Below, one piece after another: positions 26,761-35,695 of a stretch of 51,138 bases of DNA. The notes beneath the pieces were generated by a model. That model was not told the DNA's origin. It did not search any database and saw only the letters and a list, made by a program, of their open reading frames with translations. How positions within the stretch are numbered: position 1 is the first letter of the stretch; each line of letters begins with the position of its first letter. The position numbers and the translations under genes were made by a program. Source of the DNA: Clostridiales bacterium (GTDB taxonomy: Bacteria > Bacillota > Clostridia > Lachnospirales > JAQSXR01). The stretch lies in NCBI GenBank assembly GCA_029256575.1, contig JAQSXR010000027.1:1-51138 (forward strand), given 5' to 3'.

Positions 26761-27598
26761 TCATTTATATATTTTAACCGCCAAATCAACCATTCGCTGC
26801 ATTTGTTCGACCACATTCACAGGTGACAAGATTTTCACACCTGAACCTAAACCAAATATCCATCCTAAAAAGGTTTGGCTGACTTCAATTTTCACATTCA
26901 CGGTGAAATGATCTTCTTTTTCTTTCCTTATTTGAATTTCTTTTCCAAATTGGTCTATGACAACCCCTACTAATTTATTTTCAAATTGAAGCTTAACCGT
27001 CTCTTCCTTGCCTCCATACATACCAAATAATCTTTTCGAATAGACTGCCATATCAAGACCTTTAAACTGTTCTTTCCCTTGTCTTCTAATATCAGTAATC
27101 TGGATATCCTTCATTTTATCTACACGATAATGCTTAATGATTCCGCCTTCATCATCATATCCTACCATATAGTAATTCTCATCTGCCCAAGTCAATGCCC
27201 AAGGGCTAATTATGTAACGTTCTCCATCCTTACGAAAGATCATCTGTTTATCAATTGTCCATTCAAAATATTGAAAGCTAATTCGAACATTAACTGAAAT
27301 TGCTTCATGAATTTTATCTACATTATAGTAAATGCTCTCATTTTGTGTTTTAATACGCTTTGCTACATACACCTGTCTTTGGAGCTTTGAAGCCTCATAT
27401 GTACTTGCAAGGCTTTCAATTTTCTTAATTAAATCATTTGTCTTTTTATGTGTAATGAATTTAGATGACTGAACTGCATCAACCAATAGCTTCAATTCTA
27501 ATCTCTGACATTGTGATGGAATGTTCTTCATCTGTTTTGTCGAGTAGGATACGCATTAGGTATAGAAGTTTTAGTTTTTGATTTGGTGACTTTGACAT
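26761..27598 (-). pseudogene. WYL-domain regulator, HTH core deleted
   Basis: The long frame (26761-27531) encodes the WYL ligand-binding part: PELKLL-like ELKLLVDAVQSSKFITHKKT, the middle with WALTWADENYYMVGYDD (the WYL region) and the C-terminal extension ending VDLAVKIYK. Its apparent N-terminus, MKNIPSQCQRL, is nonsense. A separate frame upstream (from ATG 27596-27598, with GGAGG five bases upstream) gives the true start MSKSPNQKLKLLYLMRILLD and stops shortly after. The bulk of the winged helix, about 50 residues, is missing between the two and the frame is lost. The regulator cannot bind DNA. Such proteins often control defence or CRISPR loci, which is notable beside this one. Confidence 0.82.
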
Positions 27599-27729
27599 GC
27601 GGACCTCCAATTTTTATTTTTCTCTGCCCTTTAGCTCAGTCTCGCACGTCATATATGTCATATTTTGGAACATTACTATAATAATACTATTTTTTTACAT
27701 TTTTTTCAATATAGATAGATAAAATATTC

Positions 27730-27771
27730 AAAAAATAGCATTACTATTTTAAAATAGTAATGCTATTTTTT
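27730..27771. terminator. Perfect 42-base palindrome, terminator after the serine hydrolase
   Basis: Two 21-base arms match exactly around position 27750/27751 (arm core AATAGCATTACTATTTT). With the A and T runs at its ends it works as a terminator in both directions. It ends the PadR/serine hydrolase transcript. Confidence 0.7.
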
Positions 27772-27859
27772 CTCAAACCAGATACAAAAACTATTTACAC
27801 GCCTTCAATCTCTCAATTTCTCTTTTCGGAAATTAACTTAACCAATGGTTTATATTGCC

Positions 27860-28934
27860 TTATCTCCGACCCTTCTCATATTTAAAACAATTTGCCAACT
27901 GCAACACCATTCTTGTTGCCTTTGATTCATTCACCTCATTCATACAACCAGTTAGATAAACACGATACTCCGGAGCATAATAACACAAAACCCCAGTAGA
28001 TCCAGAATGCCCAATAATCTCCGTTGATCCAAACGCCTTAAAACGCATATGCCCTACCCCATATTGTATTGGATAGAATTGAATGTAATTATATACTTTC
28101 ATTTCCTCAAGGTGCATTTTATCAAATAATGTACCATTCCAAAAAGCCTTTAGAAAAATCATCATATCTGTTTTCGTTGATATTACACTTCCGGAAGCTG
28201 GCCAACCAGATAATAAATTTGGAACTTTATATGTAAGTTTCATGTAAATGCAATGGTTCATATATGTATTTAATAAAATTTTCTGCAACATTCAAACCGG
28301 TTACATATTCAATAATTTTTCCCAGTAAATCAAAATTCATATCAGAATAGTATGCTTTTCCTTTTCTATCCGGTATAAAACGGGGTGACAATTGTTTTGA
28401 TATTGCTAGTGCCTTCTCAAATGGTAAGAATGGGTCCAATGCAAATTGCTGATCAATCGGAAGTGCCCCATTTGATTTCTCTGTATAATAATCTGGTAAT
28501 CCACTTGTCTGGGCAATTAATTGTCGTATGGTTAATTGCCTGGAATAATCAATTCCCTTATAATCATGCAATCCTTCGATTATTTCTTCTGGCAAATACT
28601 CACATATTTTTGATTCTAATTTTATTTTCCCTTCATCTACTAAATTCATAATTACAGTTGTCGTATATAGTTTTGTCACACTAGCCGTAGCAAATTTATG
28701 ATTGTCACGAAGTGCACCTGTTTCTCTCTGCCACCTTATTTCATTATCATCATCTTCAATCAAAAATGCCATACCTTCTGACTTCATCTTCTTTTCATAT
28801 TTTCTATAAACTAATTCTAATCTTTCTTCTAAGGTCAACCGTTTCATTTTATAATTTTGAATATAAATACTAACTGCAACTAGTACGAATGCCGCTATTA
28901 TGATACAACATAAGATAAGCAAAGTCTTTATCAT
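27860..28934 (-). pseudogene. Serine hydrolase (beta-lactamase fold), frame-broken
   Basis: The first frame (28227-28934) encodes a membrane anchor (residues about 4-24), the catalytic S-x-x-K in ASVTKLY (Ser about 85, Lys 88) and YSD in AYYSDMNFDLLG. It then stops after HLHETYI. The second frame (27860-28291) continues the family with YKVPNLLSGWPASGSVISTK, DMMIFLKAFW and the third motif HSGSTG. About a dozen residues that normally sit between the two appear to be missing, and the frame shifts at about 28230-28250. Intact relatives are cytoplasm-anchored, outward-facing penicillin-binding-like esterases or peptidases. The ATG overlaps the PadR gene by four bases. Confidence 0.82.
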
Positions 28935-29456
28935 AACTTGTTTCCTTCTTCCCTGTTTATTATTTTTTGGTAGAAATCAATGTCGAATTGCATTCTTTCT
29001 AATCCATATTCAAGGCAAAATATTTGATACTGATACATATTAAAAACGGTATTCTCTAATCTATCATCCAAAGATATCTCAAGTATATGCTTGTGTAAAT
29101 CTTCATCTTTGCAGATTCGTTCTACATTCCTCTCGATTACATTTTCTTTTGTGTCTTCAATAAATCTCTGAATCTGCAATAATTGCTCTTGCTCTTGTTT
29201 TAAGCTTTGGTGTTTCAATCCACTCTTTAAAAGATACAAGTCCACTGTCCGTGATACTATATTCTTTTTTATTGAGCCCGTTATCAACAAATTCACGATA
29301 AGTAATTTGATTCGTTGCTAGTAATTTCTTAATTGCAGCCTGAATACTTCCAAAGCTATCACTACATGCAGAAGTTAAGTATTGTGCAATGAAACCTCGA
29401 ATCTCATAAATTGTCATGCTTTTTATTAATAGTAAGCTTAAAATTATTTTATCCAT
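28931..29456 (-). pseudogene. PadR-family regulator, frame-broken
   Basis: Frame one (29157-29456) encodes the PadR winged helix: MDKIILSLLLIKSMTIYEIR, FGSIQAAIKKLLATNQI, KKEYSITDSGLVSFKEWIE. It runs out after a few odd residues (TRARAIIADSEIY). Frame two (28931-29296) carries the C-terminal helical domain from about QLLQIQRFIEDTKENV onward. The shift, with probable loss of a short segment, lies around 29180-29215. PadR repressors usually control the adjacent gene, here the serine hydrolase, which is also broken; both may have decayed together. Confidence 0.8.
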
Positions 29457-29614
29457 TGGGTATATTCCTCATTATTTTAGTGGTTAATATGTTACTAATA
29501 GTAATATTTCTATTAGTAATATGTTAGCTTGATTTTTAAATTTTGTCAACACTTATACTGATCAAGTAGGAGGAAAATAATTAGCCCATTTTATCTCCTA
29601 CTATTAATTAAAAA

Positions 29615-29652
29615 ATGCGCCTTTTCCTGTTTTCTCAAACGAAAAGGCGCAT
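29615..29652 (-). terminator. Terminator of the sigma/anti-sigma operon
   Basis: ATGCGCCTTTTC (29615-29626) pairs perfectly with GAAAAGGCGCAT (29641-29652); on the minus strand a T-run follows. It lies about 50 bases after the anti-sigma gene stop. Confidence 0.8.
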
Positions 29653-29704
29653 ATATTGAATCCCAAATTAATTCTTAAAACAACTTCCGAGTATAACCTG
29701 CCAA

Positions 29705-30691
29705 TCAATTAAATAAACAAAACGCCCTCCTCGTCTTTAGATGATCCGATAAGTCATCAATAGGTGAATACTTTCCTGTTTTAACTTCTAGCTTTTCACT
29801 AGTAACACCCCCAAAGGTGATTTTACCATCCTGAACGAAGAATATGATCCGTCCCACTTCATTTGTGTTCGCCCACTTTACAGAAACCTTATATTCAATC
29901 TGATATTGGTTATCAACCATATATGCATTCACAAATTTAAATTCAGTAATTTTATTACCTTCCTTCTCCCATTCCTGCATATTATTTATAAAGTATTCCT
30001 TTCCGTATTCCTTATATTCCTCGAATGGTACAAGAAACGTCTCAAACCACTCGTAGCGTTCCTCTTTACTTTTTTGAACCAATTCCGAATATTCATTATC
30101 AAACGTTTCTTGTGGAATTCGATAACTCATGCTGTAATCTAAGTAATAATTTCCATTTAAAGTTTCAAACAAATCAAACCATTCCTCACCACCATGTTTT
30201 AGTGGGTCATATTCATATACCTTTTCTACTGCAATCCTATTTACTCCTTTCAACCGCCCATAATAATTCTTTTCCAAATCCACATACTTAAGCGCTTCTT
30301 CATATTTTCCATTTTTTAAATCAGACATCAACATTCTTGTCTTAATAACCGGAACTAACGAGGTAAAAGAAATTCCGTCTCCACGTTTTTGATTCACTCC
30401 CATTCCTACTATTGGTATCAAAATCAATACAATTGCAAGTACCGTAATAATAAGACGTCTTTTCACTTTTTTAATTGTCTTCTTAAATATAAAATCTTTT
30501 TTATATTCTTCTATTTCTTTCGGCTCTACCACCACTAATTCCATCCATTTGTTACTCATTGCTTGACATTTGTTTTTACAAGAATCACACTCAACAAAAT
30601 GTTCCTCTACTGCTTTATTTGTCTCGTCCGAACAAATCTTATCCATATAATTTGGTAATAAATCTTGAATAATATCACAATGCATTCTCAT
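29705..30691 (-). CDS. Anti-sigma factor with zinc-finger domain
   Basis: A 328-residue membrane protein that should hold the co-encoded ECF sigma factor inactive. The N-terminus has the putative zinc-finger of anti-sigma factors: MHCDIIQDLLPNYMD, then HFVECDSCKNK giving the H-x3-C-x2-C ligands. One membrane segment lies at about residues 78-98 (RLIITVLAIVLILIPIVG). The outer part of about 220 residues is unassigned and would be the sensor. It overlaps the sigma gene by four bases. The signal is unknown. Confidence 0.85.
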   Translation of the reverse strand: MRMHCDIIQDLLPNYMDKICSDETNKAVEEHFVECDSCKNKCQAMSNKWMELVVVEPKEIEEYKKDFIFKKTIKKVKRRLIITVLAIVLILIPIVGMGVNQKRGDGISFTSLVPVIKTRMLMSDLKNGKYEEALKYVDLEKNYYGRLKGVNRIAVEKVYEYDPLKHGGEEWFDLFETLNGNYYLDYSMSYRIPQETFDNEYSELVQKSKEERYEWFETFLVPFEEYKEYGKEYFINNMQEWEKEGNKITEFKFVNAYMVDNQYQIEYKVSVKWANTNEVGRIIFFVQDGKITFGGVTSEKLEVKTGKYSPIDDLSDHLKTRRAFCLFN

Positions 30692-31173
30692 TTCTCTTCC
30701 TCCATTTTACTCGAAATTTTCTCCTTACTTCTATAATATGTGACCTTCGCCCAGTTCTCTGTTTTCCCAAACAACTTCCCAATATCTCGAAAGCTTACTT
30801 CCCCAAATATTCTTAGAGTAAACACTTCCTTATATGGATCTGGCATATTGTGCAGAATCTGATGAATTCGCATTACATTTTCTTTGTTTACAAAATGTTC
30901 CTCGAGATAGAGCGGATCTTCTATCTCTGGGACTTCTTCTTCTGAAACGAATCGCTTCTGCTTATTATATTCATTAATATAGGTATTTTTTGCAATCTGA
31001 CACAACCATGATGACATCGAACATTTCCCCTTGAACTGGTTGATGTGAATCATTGCTTTATAAAAAACCACCTGTGTCAGTTCTTCCGCCTTATGTTGAT
31101 TCATCGTAAGCGATAGCGCATATCGGTACACTTGTCGTTCATACTCCTTATAAATCATTTCAAATTCTGCCAA
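30688..31173 (-). CDS. ECF sigma factor
   Basis: A 161-residue ECF sigma-70 protein. Region 2 is visible at YRYALSLTMNQHKAEELTQVVFYKA and region 4 at YKEVFTLRIFGEVSFRDIGKLFGKTENWAKVTYYRSKEK, cited here as landmarks near residues 16-40 and 115-155. The start is TTG (31171-31173), favoured by the ideal ribosome binding site AGGAGGTGA seven bases upstream; an internal ATG five codons later is less well placed. It is co-transcribed with its anti-sigma factor and probably autoregulated, though no promoter motif is evident in the 110 bases upstream. Confidence 0.9.
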   Translation of the reverse strand: MAEFEMIYKEYERQVYRYALSLTMNQHKAEELTQVVFYKAMIHINQFKGKCSMSSWLCQIAKNTYINEYNKQKRFVSEEEVPEIEDPLYLEEHFVNKENVMRIHQILHNMPDPYKEVFTLRIFGEVSFRDIGKLFGKTENWAKVTYYRSKEKISSKMEEEK

Positions 31174-31285
31174 TTAATCACCTCCTATGTAAGTAAGACA
31201 AAGTTATATGGAAAAAGATACAAAATTCTTTATATTATTATAGGATTATTTGTGAAAATAAGCCACCCCTTTATATGGGCTTTCA

Positions 31286-33187
31286 ATCGAGTAGGAGGTA
31301 GTTGATTATTTCAACTACCGACCTCTCACACCACCGTGCGTACCGTTCGGTACACGGCGGTTCCTTAGTTTTCACAAACTTTCATATAATAGTCAGCCAT
31401 AGAGATATACCCTAGGTTGACTATTTCTTTGTTGGTTAGTACACTATTTAACATTATGGTTGAACGCCATATACCTTTACGGCAATTAGCGAATTCGTGT
31501 ACTACCCAATCTGGTAGGTTGTATTTTCTCAGCATCTTATACCTAGTCTTTACTTTCTTCCATTGTTTCCAATAAATTGCCCGTATTTTACGTCTAAGCC
31601 ATTCATCTGTAGCTATCACTAATGTTTTCATATCGGATAGGCTAAAATAATTTATCCATCCTTTTATGAATTGTGTTAGCTTCAATGCTCTGTAATCATT
31701 ACTCCATCCATTATTTCTAGCTGTAAGCTCCCTAATTCGGTTCTTCATCTTTTCAATGGACTTTGCATGTACTCTGAACCTACATTCTCCTCTAAATCTG
31801 TAGAAACTATAACCAAGGTATTTCACTTTACTTATATGTGCTACCGAGGTTTTCTCACGGTTAACTTTTAGGAATAGCTTTTCCTCAATAAAAGGAATGA
31901 TGTTCGTTAAGGTTCTTAATGCACTCTTTCTGCTTTTGCAAAATATCATACAATCGTCTGCATAGCGAACAAATCTATGTCCCCTACGTGTTAGTTCCTT
32001 ATCTAGTTCATTAAGCATTATGTTACTAAGCAGTGGACTTAGTGGTCCCCCTTGTGGCACTCCTACTTCTGTTCTTTCAAACAGTCCTTTTTGTACCACT
32101 CCCGCATTTAGATACTTGTGTATCAACGAGATAACTCTGCCATCTTTGATGGTTCGTGATAGGATTTCTATCAACTTACTTTGGCATACCGTATCAAAGA
32201 ACTTTTCTAAGTCCATATCTACTACATACGCAAAGCCATCGTTTACATTTTGTCGGCATTGTTTAAGGGCGTCATGGGCTCCTCTGTTTGGTCGAAAGCC
32301 AAAACTATAGTCTGAAAATTGCTCCTCGAATATCGGGGATAGTATTTGTGTAGTTGCTTGTTGTATAACTCGGTCAACTACAGTCGGTATTCCCAGCTTT
32401 CTAAACTTACCCTTTTCTTCTTTGGGTATTTCAACCCTACGGACTGGATTTGGTTTATATTTCCCATCTTTTATCTTTTGGATAAGTTGCTTTTGGTTGT
32501 CTCTGAGAAACGTTAGAAGTTCATCTACGCTCATCCCATCAACTCCACCAGCTCCTTTGTTTGATTTTACTTTCTTGTACGCATTGTTTAGATTGTCTTT
32601 GTGTAAAATCAATTCCATTAGATTGTCCGTTTGAAAGTCTGTGATGGTGCGGTTGTTTTCAGCAATCCTCTGATGGGCGAACACTTCTGCATACTCTTTC
32701 TGTTCCGCAGATACCATTTGCAGATAGTCCTCATTATGAAGTTGTCTGTTCTTAAATCCATCTTTGGTTACATTCATTTACTCACACCTCCTAAAGTTCA
32801 GTCCTTCCCAACACATTTGCAACCGCATTGGTACTATGACCTCGGCTGACTTCTCACGATAAATCTTGTTTCAACCGTAATTACAAATGTTATATTGTAT
32901 TATTACGTCCGTGAGACCTCCCCAGGTAAGAGCGCAATCTTTCTCTCCATCTATCTGCCACATTTACAATAGTTGATTCCGAGTAGTTATTGGACTTTGA
33001 CTTGTCTTGCAGCCTTATCCTCAACTGTTGCCTGATGTGATTTCTGTTCGTCAGACCAGAGATTTGCCTACACCTTCCTTCAGATTCCATCTCACGATGG
33101 ACACCCTTGGTGTTCAGCTATGTCTTTCCCACTACTAGGGCAGACTAGGGACTTTCACCCATTAGATTGCGCCCTTGCTGGGCGCAC
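31286..33187 (-). mobile_element. Group II intron with maturase gene
   Basis: The 5' end on the minus strand is GTGCGCCCAGCAAGGGCG (33187 leftwards), a canonical group II start. The 3' end shows domain V (CCGTGTACCGAACGGTACGC, about 31335-31355) and domain VI (GGTAGTTGA paired with TCAACTACC), ending CTCGAT at 31286 in the expected A-Y. The total is about 1.9 kb with the reverse transcriptase in domain IV. It is inserted six bases past a terminator hairpin (33194-33225). The element looks complete and may be mobile. Boundaries are read from motifs, and the 3' end could be off by a few bases. Confidence 0.88.
31365..32777 (-). CDS. ltrA: Group II intron reverse transcriptase/maturase
   Basis: A 470-residue protein. 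Reverse transcriptase motifs: VEIPKEEKGKFRKLGIPTV (domain 2), YVVDMDLEKFFDTV, GVPQGGPLSPLL and the active site RYADDCMIF. A maturase (X) domain follows, with GWINYFSLSDMKTL. There is no C-terminal HNH endonuclease domain, so integration would rely on replication forks or nicked targets. The ATG is preceded by TAGGAGGTGTGAGTAA. The protein splices and mobilises the surrounding intron. Confidence 0.95.
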   Translation of the reverse strand: MNVTKDGFKNRQLHNEDYLQMVSAEQKEYAEVFAHQRIAENNRTITDFQTDNLMELILHKDNLNNAYKKVKSNKGAGGVDGMSVDELLTFLRDNQKQLIQKIKDGKYKPNPVRRVEIPKEEKGKFRKLGIPTVVDRVIQQATTQILSPIFEEQFSDYSFGFRPNRGAHDALKQCRQNVNDGFAYVVDMDLEKFFDTVCQSKLIEILSRTIKDGRVISLIHKYLNAGVVQKGLFERTEVGVPQGGPLSPLLSNIMLNELDKELTRRGHRFVRYADDCMIFCKSRKSALRTLTNIIPFIEEKLFLKVNREKTSVAHISKVKYLGYSFYRFRGECRFRVHAKSIEKMKNRIRELTARNNGWSNDYRALKLTQFIKGWINYFSLSDMKTLVIATDEWLRRKIRAIYWKQWKKVKTRYKMLRKYNLPDWVVHEFANCRKGIWRSTIMLNSVLTNKEIVNLGYISMADYYMKVCEN

Positions 33188-33193
33188 AAGGAA

Positions 33194-33225
33194 ATGGCAC
33201 TAGCTCATATTCAAGCTAATGCCAT
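33194..33225 (-). terminator. Terminator hairpin of the broken ABC exporter, intron insertion site
   Basis: ATGGCACTAGCT pairs with AGCTAATGCCAT across an eight-base loop (one mismatch). It lies ten bases after the exporter's stop, followed by a short T-rich tail that is cut by the group II intron at 33187. Confidence 0.7.
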
Positions 33226-33234
33226 AATTGAAAT

Positions 33235-34902
33235 CTAAATATTGGTTTTTATTGAGGCATTCCATAACTTACCGAAATATTGGTTATGGTCTAAGAGCTC
33301 CTTAAAATCACCCACTCCAACAATTTCACCATCTTTGAATGCATAAATTCTCTCAACATTTTTAATTGTATTCAAACGATGAGCAATAATAATAATTGTT
33401 TTATTTTTCAAAAATCGATTTCATTTTTCATTACCAATTCTTCTGTAACATTATCCATTACTGAAGTAGCTTCGTCTAAAATAACGATTTTTGCATCTCC
33501 AAAAAATACTCTTACCCGAAAGTAGAACACCTCTTTCTCCAACTTCTGTAGCGAGTCCTTTGGGTAGAGCATCATAAAATGATGTGAGCCCTACTCGTTC
33601 TAATACTTCAATAATTGCATAATCTGAAACATCTTTGTCAAACACGATATTCTCTCTTAAGGCTCCATCAAAAACAGGCGATTCCTGCGAAGTATATGAA
33701 ATGTAATTATAGAAATGATTCAAGTTAAGCTCTGACAAATCATGATTATCGATATAAATTCTTCCTGAATCTGGCTTAATAAGCCCCATTATTTGCTTCA
33801 CAATTGTTGATTTTCCAGAACCACTTTCCCCTACAAATGCAGTTGAACTCCCAGTAGATATATCAAAAGATAAATCCTGAAAGATATTCTTCTCATTATA
33901 GGAAAAGCACACATTTTCAAATGAGATATTCCCCTCAATGGAAGTTACTAACTTTCCAGAAATCAATCTAACGTCATCTGACAAATCCAATAAATCCTCA
34001 TATCGCCTAAAAGCACTTATATCCAATTTAAATTGCACAAACAATACATTAAATATAGCAATGGGCGAATATGCCTTGTCGATTAAAAGCAGCAAAGCAA
34101 CTACAGCACCTGCTGACAATGAATTGTTTTTCCAACTAATGAATATAATAATCACTTTTACTAGCGTAATAAATAATGCGAAAATAGCAAAAAACGCTTC
34201 ATGAATCATCCTCATTTTCGTCGTTGATTTTACAATTTCTTCAGATGCAGTTGTTGATTGTCTTATCTCATGCTCAAACCTTTTATTTGTCCGAAAGACA
34301 ACCAATTCCATAAAACCACGAACTATATATTTATTGAAGATTTCCTCATTGTTTAAAATGTGTTCTTTAATTTTATATAAATATTTCAGTAAGATATTAG
34401 TTATCACAAAGACAAATACATAACCAATTGCAATATAAATCATAATATTCTTATCAATATTGGCAATGAAAATCAAACTAAAAACCATACTAGGTATCAA
34501 TTCACCTAATAATCGAAAGTAAAAGTCAAATAATATACTTCTACCTGCGTTCGCTCCATTTTCTATTTTTTGAATTAAATTTCCTGTCCCCAATGATTGA
34601 TAGCATTGGTAGTCTATGGTACTTATTTTTCTCAATGCTTTCAACTTAAAGTCCAAGTATATGCTTTGTGACAATTTGCAACTTGGATATTCATTAAAAT
34701 AGTTTATGCAACAAATCTGTACTAAAATAAACCCATAAATATATATTGTTGTAATTGAAAGGGACCTATATCCAAAACCATCTAATACCTTTTGAAAATA
34801 GTTGGCGCTAAACGCATTTAACAAAGCCAATACTATTCCCAATAATATGTAAACAGCAACTAATATTTTCTTCTTGTTTAAAATTTCTAAATAATGTTTC
34901 AT
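33235..34902 (-). pseudogene. ABC exporter half-transporter (membrane plus ATPase), two lesions
   Basis: An exporter-type fusion: about six membrane segments (residues 1-300), then the ATPase with Walker A GESGSGKST and Q-loop YTSQESPVFDGALREN. Lesion one removes the ABC signature. After VGERGVLLSG the sequence jumps to the equivalent of RVFFGDAKIVILDEATS in another frame, so roughly 28 bases with the Q-K-Q-R helix are gone. Lesion two is a missing base near 33415: EIDF is followed by a stop, where one added T gives FLKNKTIIIIAHRLNTIKN with the switch His. The rest, to FGKLWNASIKTNI, is preserved. Relatives export drugs or peptides. A leader peptide/hairpin system precedes it. Confidence 0.85.
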
Positions 34903-35022
34903 AACTGTACTCCTTCTAATATTTAATTTTAATTTTTATTTAAAATTAGTACAGTTGAGAATGCCAGCAGATAAAATTAACCTCAGTACAATCTGCTAAC
35001 AGATTATATCAACTGTACTGAG
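34903..35022 (-). promoter_or_regulatory. Translational attenuator with mutually exclusive hairpins
   Basis: In the mRNA order, region 1 (35009-35022) overlaps the end of a leader peptide gene; then come region 2 (34982-34990), region 3 (34948-34958) and region 4 (34903-34911) at the exporter ribosome binding site. Fold A pairs 1 with 2 (CTCAGTACA/TGTACTGAG, plus inner AATCTG/CAGATT) and 3 with 4 (AACTGTACT/AGTACAGTT). The latter covers the spacer up to the ATG and the end of AGAAGGAG. Fold B pairs 1 with 3 (11 bases, AGTACAGTTGA/TCAACTGTACT) with an inner AGCAGAT/ATCTGCT stem, leaving the ribosome binding site free. Fold choice would depend on ribosomes on the leader. Confidence 0.65.
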
Positions 35023-35045
35023 TATTTACTTCGTTTCATTCTCAT
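35004..35045 (-). CDS. Leader peptide of the ABC exporter, 13 residues
   Basis: Reads MRMKRSKYSVQLI and a stop. GGAAG stands ten bases before the ATG. Its last codons and stop form region 1 of the attenuator, so a stalled or translating ribosome would directly change the folding. Leader peptides of this kind precede ribosome-targeting-drug exporters (such as bmrCD in Bacillus) and erm genes. The basic, hydrophobic-ended sequence is compatible with drug-dependent stalling, but this is inference. Confidence 0.55.
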   Translation of the reverse strand: MRMKRSKYSVQLI

Positions 35046-35125
35046 TATGAGGACACTTCCTTTCAATATTTGACATTCAAGTAAAAGTATACTTCATAAC
35101 TTCGATTTTAGCTATATAATTTAAA

Positions 35126-35166
35126 TACTTGTATGAAACACTCTTCATTGGCGTTCCATACAAGTA
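35126..35166 (-). terminator. Inverted repeat after the XRE/membrane-protein operon
   Basis: TACTTGTATG (35126-35135) pairs perfectly with CATACAAGTA (35157-35166) around a 21-base loop; on the minus strand TATTTAAATTATA follows. Another small hairpin (GGAACATA/TATGTTCC, 35178-35196) stands nearer the stop. Together they probably end the operon. Confidence 0.5.
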
Positions 35167-35203
35167 CATTCATTTATGGAACATAAAATATGTTCCCGCC
35201 CAA

Positions 35204-35695
35204 CTATTCGTCTTTCTCATCTTCATCCAACCGCTTTTGAATTTTCGATTGTTTTTTCTTGTTCAGAAAATCAAGGCACGACAGTAAAATAAAAACGGTG
35301 ACGGTTGAGCTGATAAATGAAACTGCCAACGTAGCGATAAAAAAGCCAATTCCATCCTCTTTATAGTTTTCTGCATATCTTGTATAGTTTAAAACGCCGT
35401 TAATCACTGTTACTGTAATTCCGGTCACTATACTGTTCACCAAAGGAATATTTTTTACCCGTTTTCCTTCGCCGTATATATTAAGTCCGAGCGTCATATA
35501 TCGTACTATCATATAGATGGAAACTCCAAATAAACATATGAACTCAGCGGCATATTGCTCAAACGGAGCATCAAGCAAAAATTGTTGTACAAGAATTGAA
35601 GCGAGAAGCACTATCATTAAAATGCTGTATGCTTCGCTATTTATTTTACGTTTTTGTGCTGATACTCTTTCGTCCTGCATGTTTTGTCTTTTCAT
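35204..35695 (-). CDS. Four-helix membrane protein co-encoded with an XRE regulator
   Basis: A 163-residue protein with four hydrophobic segments (about residues 23-40, 48-66, 85-105 and 120-142) and a strongly charged Lys/Asp/Glu tail. Small proteins of this type commonly follow short XRE regulators in Bacillota (DUF6773-like); the function is unknown. The ATG at 35693-35695 overlaps the regulator stop (ATGA) and has GGGAGGAAT just upstream, so it is preferred over the longer frame. Confidence 0.7.
   Translation of the reverse strand: MKRQNMQDERVSAQKRKINSEAYSILMIVLLASILVQQFLLDAPFEQYAAEFICLFGVSIYMIVRYMTLGLNIYGEGKRVKNIPLVNSIVTGITVTVINGVLNYTRYAENYKEDGIGFFIATLAVSFISSTVTVFILLSCLDFLNKKKQSKIQKRLDEDEKDE

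Noticed and set aside
27860-28934. Calling the serine hydrolase an active beta-lactamase resistance gene
   Set aside because: Motifs fit the broad class C/esterase-like family, but the frame is broken and the HSG third motif is not that of a typical resistance enzyme.
32890-33090. 66-residue reading frame on the minus strand
   Set aside because: It lies in the structured 5' part of the group II intron RNA and has no family resemblance.
33183-33187. Second IS or transposon boundary at the GTGCG site
   Set aside because: The downstream structure and maturase identify a group II intron, not a DNA transposon; no flanking target duplication is seen.
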